Assembly: GCA_050331715.1 (NCBI GenBank)
Contig: JBHJGO010000074.1
Coordinates: 1-64,000, forward strand
Source: JBHJGO01 sp050331715
GTDB taxonomy: Bacteria; Cyanobacteriota; Cyanobacteriia; Cyanobacteriales; Microcoleaceae
Length of the DNA stretch: 64,000 bases
Direction: 5' to 3'
The number at the start of each line of letters is the position of its first letter. Within the stretch, counting starts at the first letter, position 1. Positions 8,031 through 16,156 of the stretch are shown here, piece after piece. The notes below the pieces were generated by a model. That model saw nothing but the letters and a program-made list of their open reading frames with translations, did not search any database and had not been told where the DNA came from. Both the position numbers and the translations under genes were made by a program.

Positions 8031-9108
8031 TGTTAGAGTTGCTCAACTCTTCCTCCGGATCGACAGGACGATACTCTGCGTAGTCATTGGAGCCAGAGTA
8101 GCGATATTGCGAATCCTCCGGTGGGGGAACTCTCCGCCCAGCGCGGGGGGCATAGGCTTGCGAGGAATGGGCCGCAGTACCGTAACTGCCATCGTTGCTG
8201 TAGTTGTTACTATCCTGGCCGTAGTCTTGACCGTAGCTGCTGTTACCGGAGTTGTCGGAGTAGCTGTCAGAACCGTAGGACTCTGAACCGTAGTTACTGG
8301 AGTAGTTGCTAGAGTCGTAGGAATCCGAAGTTGAATAGTTGTCCGATGAATAGTTGTCCGATGAATAATTGTCCGATGAATAACTGTCTGACGAGTAATT
8401 GCTTGAACCTACACCGTAATCATTAGAAGTGCCGTAACTGTTCGGGGAGCCATAGGTATCAGATCCATAGCTATCATCGCTACGACTGGATCGGCGAGAA
8501 CGGCTGCTGCGAGAGGAACGAGGCTCACGCTCAGTAGGTGCAGCATAATCATCCTCTAGGGCAGGATTCAAGCGAGGTTCATTGCGAGGACGGCGCTTGC
8601 GAGGGGAACGATCCTCATAACCATCAGGACTAACACGCTCTGGCCGCTCTGAACGGCTAGGACGACGGCGATAGGAATCATCCTCATAGTCCTCGATTCG
8701 ATTGGAACGGCCTCGAATCTGGCGGGATCTGGACATATACTCGTCGATAGGTCTATCGTCATCCAATTCAGCATCCACACGATAGACATCACTTACATAG
8801 CGCTCTTCATCGACTACAGGCGCTCGTTCACGAGCTTTGGTCGTCACCAGCCCTCGCATCCGAATACTCTCGACTGCAAAGAAAACCGCTGAACCAGCTA
8901 GCAGGAACTGACCAAAAGCTAGGATTGGATCAAGCCGCCATCCCTGAAACAGCAAAATACCGCCACAGAGCAGACCAATCGCCGCAAAGAAAATATCATG
9001 ATCACGGGCTAGCTTGGGCTGCCAAATCCGTAAAAAGTATAATCCTGCCCCTGCGATCGCCAGGATGATGCCCAGCAAACTACTAAAATTTAATCCTAGG
9101 TTGACCAT
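8014..9108 (-). CDS. ycf66: Ycf66 family protein with long low-complexity tail
   Basis: The N-terminal ~85 residues are the Ycf66 domain: MVNLGLNFSSLLGIILAIAG, then three hydrophobic segments including FFAAIGLLCGGILLFQGWRLDPIL and FGQFLLAGSAVFFAVESIRMRG. Ycf66 is conserved in cyanobacteria and some plastids; its role is unknown but linked to photosynthetic membranes by distribution. Residues about 100-215 are arginine/acid rich (many SRR, RSSRSR). Residues about 215-320 consist almost only of Ser, Tyr, Asp, Asn and Gly, with a repeated unit YSSDN encoded by 15-bp tandem copies near 8330-8402. The last part is disordered and acidic. The total of 364 residues includes far more tail than the conserved core. 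It lies 420 bp downstream of psbX and heads the operon with the two TolB-like genes. Confidence 0.85.
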   Translation of the reverse strand: MVNLGLNFSSLLGIILAIAGAGLYFLRIWQPKLARDHDIFFAAIGLLCGGILLFQGWRLDPILAFGQFLLAGSAVFFAVESIRMRGLVTTKARERAPVVDEERYVSDVYRVDAELDDDRPIDEYMSRSRQIRGRSNRIEDYEDDSYRRRPSRSERPERVSPDGYEDRSPRKRRPRNEPRLNPALEDDYAAPTEREPRSSRSSRSRRSSRSDDSYGSDTYGSPNSYGTSNDYGVGSSNYSSDSYSSDNYSSDNYSSDNYSTSDSYDSSNYSSNYGSESYGSDSYSDNSGNSSYGQDYGQDSNNYSNDGSYGTAAHSSQAYAPRAGRRVPPPEDSQYRYSGSNDYAEYRPVDPEEELSNSNNDWER

Positions 9109-9528
9109 GATTAGTTGAATCTCCTACGCCTGTCCTATGTTAGCGAGTTCTTTGTCGAATCTCTACCGTCTTGCCGCTACTGTTACCGTTACCCACTACT
9201 CTAGCTCGAATCAGATGTCAATGTTAAGTGGAGCGGTAGCAGTCCCAATACCGCTCTCCTGCCCTTTGACTGTTATGCTGGCGCAGGTGGGAATCCAGGC
9301 AGTTTACCAAAGTCACTTACAGGTACAACTTTGAATGCAAATTTGATGAGCCGCAGCCGAATCGTTTCTATATAAACAGGCTCAAGATTGATCTAGGAAA
9401 GTGTTAACCCTTCCCAACAAACCTTGAGCGCCAGGGCTTTCGCCTACAGCAAGACAAGTCTTCTGAAAGATAAATTCTCTAAAACCTCTAGTGGTGAAGC
9501 ACCCTCGGTAGGTTCAAGCGCTTCACAG
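9109..9528. other. Intergenic between psbX and ycf66
   Basis: A 420-bp stretch between psbX (leftward) and ycf66 (leftward) should carry the psbX 3' end and the ycf66 promoter. Short open frames here show no recognisable protein. I see no strong hairpin. Confidence 0.4.
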
Positions 9529-9654
9529 TTATCGAGAGCGACGAGTCACCTTGTCCTTCTGGCTGATGAAGACAACACCAATGATCACGGGGATGACAAC
9601 AATTACAGTTCCAGCCAAGATGCTGTAGAAGAAATTCATTAAAGAAGGGGTCAT
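9529..9654 (-). CDS. psbX: Photosystem II protein PsbX
   Basis: A 41-residue single-span protein. It starts MTPSLMNFFYSILAGTV, continues with a hydrophobic helix IVVIPVIIGVVF and ends ISQKDKVTRRSR. The TPSL...F start and the ISQ-DK-R-S end are the PsbX signature. PsbX is a low-molecular-mass subunit at the periphery of photosystem II near cytochrome b559 and influences quinone turnover at the QB site. It is encoded upstream of ycf66 on the same strand, an arrangement I recall from other cyanobacteria. The ATG is at 9652-9654 and the stop TAA at 9529-9531. Its presence fixes the organism as an oxygenic phototroph. Confidence 0.88.
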   Translation of the reverse strand: MTPSLMNFFYSILAGTVIVVIPVIIGVVFISQKDKVTRRSR

Positions 9655-9870
9655 GTTAACTAAATCCTTGTTACAAACATTTTCATTAGGCTTAATTTTA
9701 ACAATATGTCAGGTTCCTGAGAAGTCTTGATTCGGTGAATTGTATGGCAGGGAAGCAGGGCAGCAATCGGCAGTCAGGACTCAGGACTCAACTTAGGGTT
9801 CAGTAACAGGCTAAACTATGAGTTGGTAGTTACAAAAGTTAAAAAAACTTCGTTAGACTGGGGCTCGACT

Positions 9871-10164
9871 ATGACATCCATGACATCAACCATAATTCTA
9901 AGCTGGACACTGGGAATTGTTCTGGGTCTGATGACGTTCCTATTCATTTTTCGGATCGTTCTCACCTGGTATCCGCAGGCCGAACTGAGCCGCTTTCCCT
10001 TCAATGTTGTCGCGTGGCCCACAGAACCATTTCTATCTGTGACTCGCAAATTGGTTCCACCTTTGGGAGGCGTAGACATCACACCCATCATCTGGGTCGG
10101 AATTTGCACCCTGCTGCGGGAAGTGCTGTTGGGTCAGCAGGGACTATTACGGATGCTGCACTAG
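9871..10164 (+). CDS. YggT family membrane protein
   Basis: A 97-residue protein with two hydrophobic segments, TIILSWTLGIVLGLMTFLFIFR and a C-terminal ITPIIWVGICTLLREVLL, separated by the diagnostic YggT stretch PTEPFLSVTRKLVPPLGGVDITPI. YggT (Ycf19-type) proteins are found in cyanobacteria and plastids; plant homologues affect nucleoid distribution and cytochrome b6 heme attachment, the bacterial role is unsettled. Start choice is ATG 9871 or 9880; the frame also runs back to a TTG at 9823, which would add an unlikely basic extension. It is divergent from psbX. Confidence 0.85.
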   Translation: MTSMTSTIILSWTLGIVLGLMTFLFIFRIVLTWYPQAELSRFPFNVVAWPTEPFLSVTRKLVPPLGGVDITPIIWVGICTLLREVLLGQQGLLRMLH

Positions 10165-10296
10165 CAGTCAAGCTCATCACGGTTGCATCACCATTCTGGC
10201 TGAGGGTAAGTTGACTGAACGTAATGCCTGGGGGCAGGGCTAGTCTATTCACAGCATTCATCCTCATCGGTCGATTCTGTCGGGATTGGATTCAGA

Positions 10297-10555
10297 CTAG
10301 GAACCGGAGGGGTTCTGGATTTGGAATGGGTTCCGAAATTGATCGTCTCCACTGATTACTGGATTAGGATTAGCGGAACCATCAATGATTAGGTGTTTTC
10401 CAACCGAAATTTGCAATTCATCACTACTTAAAACGATTGTGTTTCCACCTGTTAAGTTGGGGGCAAAAGTAATCATTATCTCCAGATTGGGCTGTCGCAA
10501 TGATATTCCGCAGAGATTCGACCCCGGAATCAAGATTATTAGTGACAATCAAAGT
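10297..10555 (-). pseudogene. Remnant of a beta-helix surface protein (choice-of-anchor/CSLREA type)
   Basis: Read leftward from 10555, the translation TLIVTNNLDSGVESLRNIIA then SGD matches the start of extracellular right-handed beta-helix proteins (typical pattern VTN..DSG.GSLR.AI). The continuation MITFAPNLTGGNTIVLSSDE, HLIIDGSANPNPVISGDD is in a different frame, with one extra A near GGAGATAATG. A stop lies a few codons upstream of TLIV and there is no signal peptide or anchor. So this is a frameshifted fragment of a cell-surface protein. It ends with a TAG at 10297-10299. The MITE-like element at 10706-10826 lies beside it, in keeping with a decayed stretch. Confidence 0.6.
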
Positions 10556-10705
10556 ATTGGGTATAGGGATTTATCTATTCTAGTTGACTTCGTATTGCTC
10601 AGAAACGGTCAGAAACTCGTTAGTTCCAGTTGAAATTTGGGATTGGTGCATTGACTTTTAGTAGAGATTCTTTCTTCTCTATCCAAGTGATTCGAGAATT
10701 TTTGT

Positions 10706-10826
10706 ATATATGGCAATCACAAATGATCTATGAAAAGGGGGTGAAGGGAGCGTTGCCCTCTGCTGGGGGACGAATTCTCCAAACCCCTCCATAGTGCTTT
10801 TCATGATTGATTCAGGATTGCTATAT
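10706..10826 (+). mobile_element. MITE-like element, copy 1
   Basis: About 121 bp bounded by imperfect inverted repeats of 30 bp: ATATGGCAATCAC...TATGAAAAG on the left (10707-10736) and CTTTTCATGATTG...GATTGCTATAT on the right (10797-10826), 22 of 30 positions matching. The inside is G-rich on the left (AGGGGGTGAAGGG) and C-rich on the right (AAACCCCTCC), so the whole folds on itself. A second copy with clearly similar ends and interior lies in the opposite orientation at 28180-28296. No open frame is present. Ends rich in TATA suggest TA target sites as used by IS630/Tc1-mariner elements; that assignment is inference. Confidence 0.7.
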
Positions 10827-11136
10827 CTATCAACTAGCTCTGGAGTTTCCCCTTATGACTCTAAATCAATTCATATAATAAGTGACTGGATTTGGGAGGT
10901 AAGTAGGCGCTGTTTAATCCCTGGTCAATATTGGTTATGTCGCTACAACAACACCTACTCTGATGCCAATTGGCAATCAATTGAAAACTTGGTTTGATTT
11001 AAAATCTATTCGATTGTACTGAAAGTATTTACGGTTTGTGTTACACCTCTCGAAGCGTCACAGATTTGCATTTCGGTTTCTTCTCAGGGCAGAATGGTCT
11101 AAATGGATTTGCTATTGTTCATCAGCCAGAAACGCT
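10827..11136. other. Intergenic, nothing recognised
   Basis: About 310 bp between the MITE-like element and the SDR gene. Open frames here have no recognisable product. The sequence just before 11137 should contain the SDR promoter; no clear site is seen. Confidence 0.35.
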
Positions 11137-12048
11137 ATGAGAAAACTATTGATCACGGGGGTAAGTGGATTCCTGGGTTGGAATATTTGTCAGTGGGTTC
11201 GCAGCTCGCCAAATTTGAACTTACTCAATACCAATCTTTCGGAATGGCAAATTCATGGTGCCTGTTTCTCCCACAAGATTGAGATTCCGACTGTAACGCT
11301 GCATCAGATTAATTTGACTGATTTCTCAGCACTGCAAGATTTATTCCGGATTGTTCAACCCGATGCGGTCATTCATGCGGCGGCTCAGTCCAAACCCAAT
11401 TACTGCCAGCTTCATCCCGAGGAAACCTATCCTATTAATGTAACGGCCTCGAACAATATTGCTGGATTGTGTAGCGATCGCGCAATTCCTTGCGCTTTCA
11501 CCTCAACGGATCTGGTATTTGATGGATTAAATCCGCCCTATAAAGAAACGGATCCTGTGAATCCTGTGAGCTACTACGGTGAGCAAAAGGTTCTGGCAGA
11601 AGAGGGAATGCTGAAACGATACCCTCAAGCTGCGATTTGCCGCATGCCTCTCATGTTCGGGCGACCCTCTCCTGTGGCCAACAGTTTTATCCAGTCCTTT
11701 ATCAAAGCACTCCAAACCAACCAATCCCTCAACATTTTCACTGATGAATGGCGCACTTCCGTCAGTGGTACAACGGCAGCGCATGGCTTGCTCCTGGCGC
11801 TGAACCATGCTGAAGGTGTTCTACATCTTGGCGGTCGAGAACGGCTATCCCGCTACGAGTTTGTTCAACTGATGGCAACTGTATTTAACCTGCCCACAAC
11901 TGGAATCCATCCCTGTCGACAACAGGACGTTCAGATGCCTGCACCTCGTCCCGCAGACGTTTCTCTAGACAGCTCCAAGGCATTTGCCCTCGGATATCAA
12001 CCTCTATCCCTGAAAGAGGAACTAGAAGCCTTGAAAGATTTGCTCTAG
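11137..12048 (+). CDS. SDR-family NAD(P)-dependent reductase (RmlD-like)
   Basis: An extended short-chain dehydrogenase/reductase of 303 residues. It starts MRKLLITGVSGFLGWNICQW (TGxxGFLG nucleotide-binding loop), then DAVIHAAAQSKPNYCQLHPE, the STDLVFDG strand and the catalytic YGEQK (Y-x-x-x-K). The RmlD-like region near TDEWRTSVSGTTAAHGLLLAL and GGRERLSRYEFVQLM fits dTDP-4-dehydrorhamnose reductase relatives that act on nucleotide sugars. No rhamnose genes are nearby, so the substrate is unknown. ATG 11137 places the Rossmann loop at the N-terminus; upstream in-frame codons lack similarity. The stop TAG shares the palindrome CTAG (12045-12048) with the stop of the convergent gene. Confidence 0.85.
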   Translation: MRKLLITGVSGFLGWNICQWVRSSPNLNLLNTNLSEWQIHGACFSHKIEIPTVTLHQINLTDFSALQDLFRIVQPDAVIHAAAQSKPNYCQLHPEETYPINVTASNNIAGLCSDRAIPCAFTSTDLVFDGLNPPYKETDPVNPVSYYGEQKVLAEEGMLKRYPQAAICRMPLMFGRPSPVANSFIQSFIKALQTNQSLNIFTDEWRTSVSGTTAAHGLLLALNHAEGVLHLGGRERLSRYEFVQLMATVFNLPTTGIHPCRQQDVQMPAPRPADVSLDSSKAFALGYQPLSLKEELEALKDLL

Positions 12049-12872
12049 CGCTGATTTTGTTGCTGTAAAATCGGACGAACAATCCAGTATCCTGCAGCAA
12101 ATCCTACGATTACAATTAGGGCGATAGAAACGGCCAGCCATAATCCACTCAGCTCTGTGCGACTATTCTCTGATTGCCGAGAACGGTAGCGTCCCTCTGG
12201 CTCTTCCGTGAAGAGGCGTTCTGAGACTTCGGGTGTACTGGGTTGGTCATCAGGCGAAAAGGGGAGTGCAGGTTCCGGAGTAGCAGCGCTAGCCGGGGAT
12301 AGGTTGGATTGAATCTGGGTTGGCTGGGGTGGAACCCATCTGGACGGAACCCGAATTGACTTAGCCGCAGGTTTTGAGAGCTGCTGGACTTGAGGATTCG
12401 GTAGGTCGATTGATGGGGGTAGCGGACTCGAAGAATCAATCGGTGAATTTAAAGATTGTGAGCTTGTGGTGAAGGAAACGTCTGGCTTGGACAGACTTGG
12501 GCTGGGCAGCTCAATCGATTGCAGATGAGTACTGGATGGGCTGACATCAAGCGTCGGATTGGAGTCAGGAATAGAAGGAGAATTGGCAGCCAAGGATTGC
12601 AACTGTTGGACATTCGTCTGATTGCCCTTTTGAGCCGTATTCACTGCTTGTTGAAGCCGACCTGCGGCCTGGGTGTTGTTGCCCAGTTCTTGACGGAGCT
12701 GGTGAGTTTGTTGGAGCAACTGTTGGTTCTCAACCTTGATAGATTCAATAATTTCTCGGTGGGTCTGTAACTCAGCAGAAACCTCACGATATAGAGAAAT
12801 CGGTACAGAAGGCGCATAGGAGCTGGAAGGAATCTGAGGCGGAGTTTGATCGGGAGTGATAGCCTTATCCAT
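12045..12872 (-). CDS. Hypothetical protein, coiled coil plus C-terminal anchor
   Basis: Not recognised. The 275 residues divide into a short Pro/Ser start, a likely coiled coil at about 25-90 (SLYREVSAELQTHREIIESI, QQLLQQTHQLRQEL), a long Ser/Pro/Gln-rich disordered region (about 95-235) and one membrane span near the C-terminus (LWLAVSIALIVIVGFAAGYWIV, about 243-265) followed by a short basic tail. This is a tail-anchored topology with most of the protein on the cytoplasmic side. It converges on the SDR gene with a 4-bp overlap. Its coding nature is supported by length and sensible architecture, not by homology. Confidence 0.65.
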   Translation of the reverse strand: MDKAITPDQTPPQIPSSSYAPSVPISLYREVSAELQTHREIIESIKVENQQLLQQTHQLRQELGNNTQAAGRLQQAVNTAQKGNQTNVQQLQSLAANSPSIPDSNPTLDVSPSSTHLQSIELPSPSLSKPDVSFTTSSQSLNSPIDSSSPLPPSIDLPNPQVQQLSKPAAKSIRVPSRWVPPQPTQIQSNLSPASAATPEPALPFSPDDQPSTPEVSERLFTEEPEGRYRSRQSENSRTELSGLWLAVSIALIVIVGFAAGYWIVRPILQQQNQR

Positions 12873-13066
12873 AGAAATTCTTAAGCGAGTCGGCTAGAAC
12901 ATCATAATAACTGTCATTAGAACAACAATACAGGATTACTGCAAGGATCTCTCAGTCTTTTCTGACTTTTCTAGATCATTTCCTAGCAAAGCAATTAGAG
13001 AATGTTGGCGTCGAACTGGGTGAAGCCATTGATCTCGACCTCGTCTTTTGATTCCGAGAAATGGCC

Positions 13067-13660
13067 TCAAGTCACAGATTCCTGTACCTGAGATGTGTGT
13101 GCATACAGACCTTTTTGAGAAATGTATTGCCGCACTTGGCCGGTTACTGCATCCATGTTTCGTTCCTCTCGGTAGTCGGTTGAAGAAACGGGTAAGCCCA
13201 TCATAGAGGCGATTGCCACACCGCCGCCAATTTCCTGCAATTGAGTCAAATCCTCAAGATTCATCTCGTATCCAGGCCGGGGCACAATCAGGAGATTGAC
13301 CTGTCTGAGAATTTCCTCAACTCGATACCATCGCATAATCTGTTTCACCAGATCTGCGCCGATGACCAGGGTAAATTCTGCATCGGGCCAATAATGCTTG
13401 GCTCCTCGCAGGGTTTCTACGGTGTAGCGATGGCTTAATTCGGGATGGAGTTCGATATTTTGATGAACTGAATGGATCTCGTCAATCAATACCTGCAACA
13501 TTTCGGTGCGGTACTTCAGATCCGTTTGGTTGGATTTGAAGGGATTGTCGGAAGCCCAGACTACCACCTGATCAAAGTGTTGCGACAGCCAGCTTAGGAT
13601 TTCTTGATGGCCTGCTGTTGGTGGATCAGCACTGGTTCCAAAGAGGGCAATTCGCGTCAT
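13067..13660 (-). CDS. nadD: Nicotinate-nucleotide adenylyltransferase
   Basis: NadD transfers AMP from ATP to nicotinate mononucleotide to form deamido-NAD. The 197-residue product has the nucleotidyltransferase start MTRIALFGTSADPPTAGHQE (G-T-x-D-P-x-H-like loop), WASDNPFKSN, FTLVIGADL with the conserved D, IVPRPGY and the C-terminal PVSSTDYREERN (ISSTxIR-type motif). ATG at 13660 is chosen because it begins exactly at the core fold, although the frame is open to 13753. It lies downstream of pncB on the same strand, so the two probably form an NAD salvage unit (nicotinate to NaMN to NaAD), but 248 bp with a small repeat array separate them. Confidence 0.88.
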   Translation of the reverse strand: MTRIALFGTSADPPTAGHQEILSWLSQHFDQVVVWASDNPFKSNQTDLKYRTEMLQVLIDEIHSVHQNIELHPELSHRYTVETLRGAKHYWPDAEFTLVIGADLVKQIMRWYRVEEILRQVNLLIVPRPGYEMNLEDLTQLQEIGGGVAIASMMGLPVSSTDYREERNMDAVTGQVRQYISQKGLYAHTSQVQESVT

Positions 13661-13843
13661 AGTTCGTTCAGGGTTATGTGAGGTTTCTAAGTTTTTGACT
13701 GTTTCAAGTATCAGTTGACTGAGATTCAAGGGTTCAGATATCACTCCAAGCATGACTTTGCTCCAGTGTATTAATGATCAAGATAAGCAGACAAGAGTTA
13801 ACAGATTAATTTTTGATTTGAGTGTTCTACTTTTTTCAGCATT

Positions 13844-13912
13844 GTTCAAGATTACTGTTCAAGATCGCTGTTCAAGATCGCTGTTCAAAATTACTAATCT
13901 CAAAATTACTAA
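13844..13912. repeat. Short tandem repeat between pncB and nadD
   Basis: Three copies of the 12-mer TGTTCAAGATCGC-type unit (TTGTTCAAGATTAC, TGTTCAAGATCGC, TGTTCAAGATCGC), a fourth partial TGTTCAAAATTAC, and then two copies of CTAATCTCAAAATTA-type sequence. They span about 70 bp and end in the pncB stop region. The function is unknown; slippage or a protein binding array are both possible. Confidence 0.65.
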
Positions 13913-15333
13913 TCACCGTGACGAACTTCATCTGTTAACTGCTGGAGAGCAGATGAGATCTTGACAGGGAGAGATTGGGGTTGTTCCAGTCTTCGGACTT
14001 CTAGGGGCAAACTAGTAACGGAATCGGTGGTACGTTGGGCGATTTCTGCTAAGGATTCCGGGGGTTGAAGCTGTTCTCCTTGCTTGATTACAGGCTGCAA
14101 CAGTTGAATCTGGATCATTGATGAAGGGTCTGAGCAAATGGAAGAGGACAAGGGTTGATCCATCAACACTAATTGATCCTGCACCACCTGACCGTGCTGC
14201 AGTTTGCGTAATATCTGCTTGCGTCCTGGGTAAGTGGCCTTATCGCGGGATTCTTTCATTACCGGACGACCTGCAACTTCTACAAGTTTGTACACCCCGT
14301 TCACCGGAGCACCACTAACTAATTTTGTCCCCAGTCCATAACCATCGATTGCCGCTCCTGCTGTCTGCAACCGAGCAATTTCCCATTCGTCGATGTCACC
14401 GCTGGCAAAAATTGGAACATCTGGGAGCAATGAACGTACTTTTCGGGATAGTTCGACGAGATCTCCCGAATCCAATCGAATTCCCTTCAGTTCAATCTCG
14501 CCTCGTTTTACTTGTTCTGCCAATCGTTGAGCCGCTTCGACGGTGTCATAAGTGTCAATGAGCAATGCCGCACCTGGAAAATAGCGATGAAATGCAGTGA
14601 AGGCTTCATCCTCTCCCCCTTCCATGGCAGACAGAGCCATGACCAAGGAATGGGCCATTGTGCCACGGGGTTTATGACCCATTCTTAGGGCCGCTAGAAC
14701 ATTTGAGGTGCCATCCATTCCCGCTGCTAGTGCCGCCCGTGCCGCCCAAACCGAACCCTGGGGACTAAACGCACGGCGTGTACCAAATTCCAGCAGCGTG
14801 GCTTCCGGCCCAGCAATATCTCGCAGCCGAGCCGCACGAGTGGCAATCAAGGTTTGATAGTTCAGGGTGTTGAGCAAATAGGTCTCAGCCAGTTGTGCCT
14901 GCCACAGGGGAGCGTCAATTCTCAACAAAGGTTCATTGGCAAAAATAGCGGTTCCCTCCGGCACAGCCCAAACATCCCCTGAAAATCGAGCATCTGCTAG
15001 CAACTGCCAAAAGCGATCTGGAGCGTGGGCAAAAATCCCAGTGGCCTGTAGGGCTTGAATTTGTTCTGAGCTGAACCTCAGATTCTTCAGGTAATCCAGG
15101 GCTTGCTGGAGACCCATGGCAATCAAGTAACCGAAGCCATCGGGCAATCGGCGGGTGAAAAGTTCAAAGCTAGCCCAAGCTTGATCCAATCCCTCTCCCA
15201 CGTAACAGGCTGCCATCGTCAATTGATAGAGGTCAGTGAGCAGACTGTAATCCGCTGGCGTGACACTCAAAGCGAGATCTTCAGCCAGAAAGCGGGTAGC
15301 GAAATCGGAGGAAAGTTCAGACATAGTTCTCAT
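13909..15333 (-). CDS. pncB: Nicotinate phosphoribosyltransferase
   Basis: PncB joins nicotinate to PRPP, the first step of NAD salvage. The protein shows the family from start to end: SLLTDLYQLTMAACYVGEG, FELFTRRLPDGFGYL, GTRRAFSPQG, GTMAHSLVMAL (the His that is phosphorylated in ATP-dependent members), GIRLDSGDL, IFASGDIDEW and GLGTKLVSG. Of three in-frame ATGs (15360, 15333, 15324) the one at 15333 has a GAGGA 8 bp upstream and is preferred, giving 474 residues. The gene lies upstream of nadD. The C-terminal ~60 residues after the DQLVLM segment are less conserved. Confidence 0.92.
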   Translation of the reverse strand: MRTMSELSSDFATRFLAEDLALSVTPADYSLLTDLYQLTMAACYVGEGLDQAWASFELFTRRLPDGFGYLIAMGLQQALDYLKNLRFSSEQIQALQATGIFAHAPDRFWQLLADARFSGDVWAVPEGTAIFANEPLLRIDAPLWQAQLAETYLLNTLNYQTLIATRAARLRDIAGPEATLLEFGTRRAFSPQGSVWAARAALAAGMDGTSNVLAALRMGHKPRGTMAHSLVMALSAMEGGEDEAFTAFHRYFPGAALLIDTYDTVEAAQRLAEQVKRGEIELKGIRLDSGDLVELSRKVRSLLPDVPIFASGDIDEWEIARLQTAGAAIDGYGLGTKLVSGAPVNGVYKLVEVAGRPVMKESRDKATYPGRKQILRKLQHGQVVQDQLVLMDQPLSSSICSDPSSMIQIQLLQPVIKQGEQLQPPESLAEIAQRTTDSVTSLPLEVRRLEQPQSLPVKISSALQQLTDEVRHGD

Positions 15334-15463
15334 CGTTCTATCCTCGTTAGCACCCATCAATGGATGAGTTTAGATCAATTATAGTGAAATTCACCAAATT
15401 GTCGATCTACCAAAAGTTAAACTGAATCCTAAAGTTGTAGGGACGTTAACAGCCTGGAAGACT

Positions 15464-16108
15464 TTACGGCTCCACGATGACTGGAGTACCCATTGTCACT
15501 TGCTCAAACAGAGCTAGAACATCTTGATTGAACATGCGAATACAGCCGTGAGATGCTGCATTACCCACCGTTTCTTCGTTGGGAGTGCCGTGAAACCCAA
15601 TGTAGTTGGTTCCATCTGTCCAAAATCCAATCCACCGTTCCCCCAAAGGATTATCTGGCCCTGGTGGAATAATCTCACCCGTAAACGGGTGCTGCCAGGC
15701 TGGATTTCGCACCATCTGAATGATTTGATATTCCCCCGTCGGCGTTTCCCATCCTTCTCGACCAACGGCAATCGGATAGCTCTCGGCCAACTTATGATTC
15801 CGGTAGAGATAGACCCGGCGATCGCTTAACCGAATCACGAGATAGGATCTTTTGTTCTGGAGATCAATGTTCTGTTGCTGAGGTTCAGTTTTGCGGGCAG
15901 GGAGCAGGTCAGCCGCTGCTTGACGAGTAGGATTGGCCTGAAGGGGATTGGCTGGCGTAAATTTGGTTGGCCTTGGTTTTTGTGTCAGATTGCTGGTTCC
16001 AAGTTCAGCTAAGGCAGCGGCTTGTAGCCCAGTGCTGAATAGCATTATCCCGCTCAGGACAACCTGAGCGGTTCGATTTCCGACTCGATGGATGAGAATT
16101 CCTCCCAT
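15464..16108 (-). CDS. L,D-transpeptidase (YkuD family), exported
   Basis: An exported cross-linking or anchoring enzyme of peptidoglycan. It has a signal segment near residues 12-36 (VVLSGIMLFSTGLQAAALA), a linker, then the YkuD domain from about residue 88: YLVIRLSDRRVYLYRNHKLAESYPIAVG, GWETPTGEYQI, and the active site IGFHGTPNEETVGNAASHGCIRM, in which the S-H-G-C-I-R box supplies the nucleophilic Cys. At 214 residues it is a minimal single-domain member. It stands alone between pncB and prfC, all on the same strand, with its stop 104 bp before pncB. Confidence 0.9.
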   Translation of the reverse strand: MGGILIHRVGNRTAQVVLSGIMLFSTGLQAAALAELGTSNLTQKPRPTKFTPANPLQANPTRQAAADLLPARKTEPQQQNIDLQNKRSYLVIRLSDRRVYLYRNHKLAESYPIAVGREGWETPTGEYQIIQMVRNPAWQHPFTGEIIPPGPDNPLGERWIGFWTDGTNYIGFHGTPNEETVGNAASHGCIRMFNQDVLALFEQVTMGTPVIVEP

Positions 16109-16156
16109 GGTTGATTTCCAAGGTAAAGCCTAAGCGGTCTTTTTACATTGATTCAG

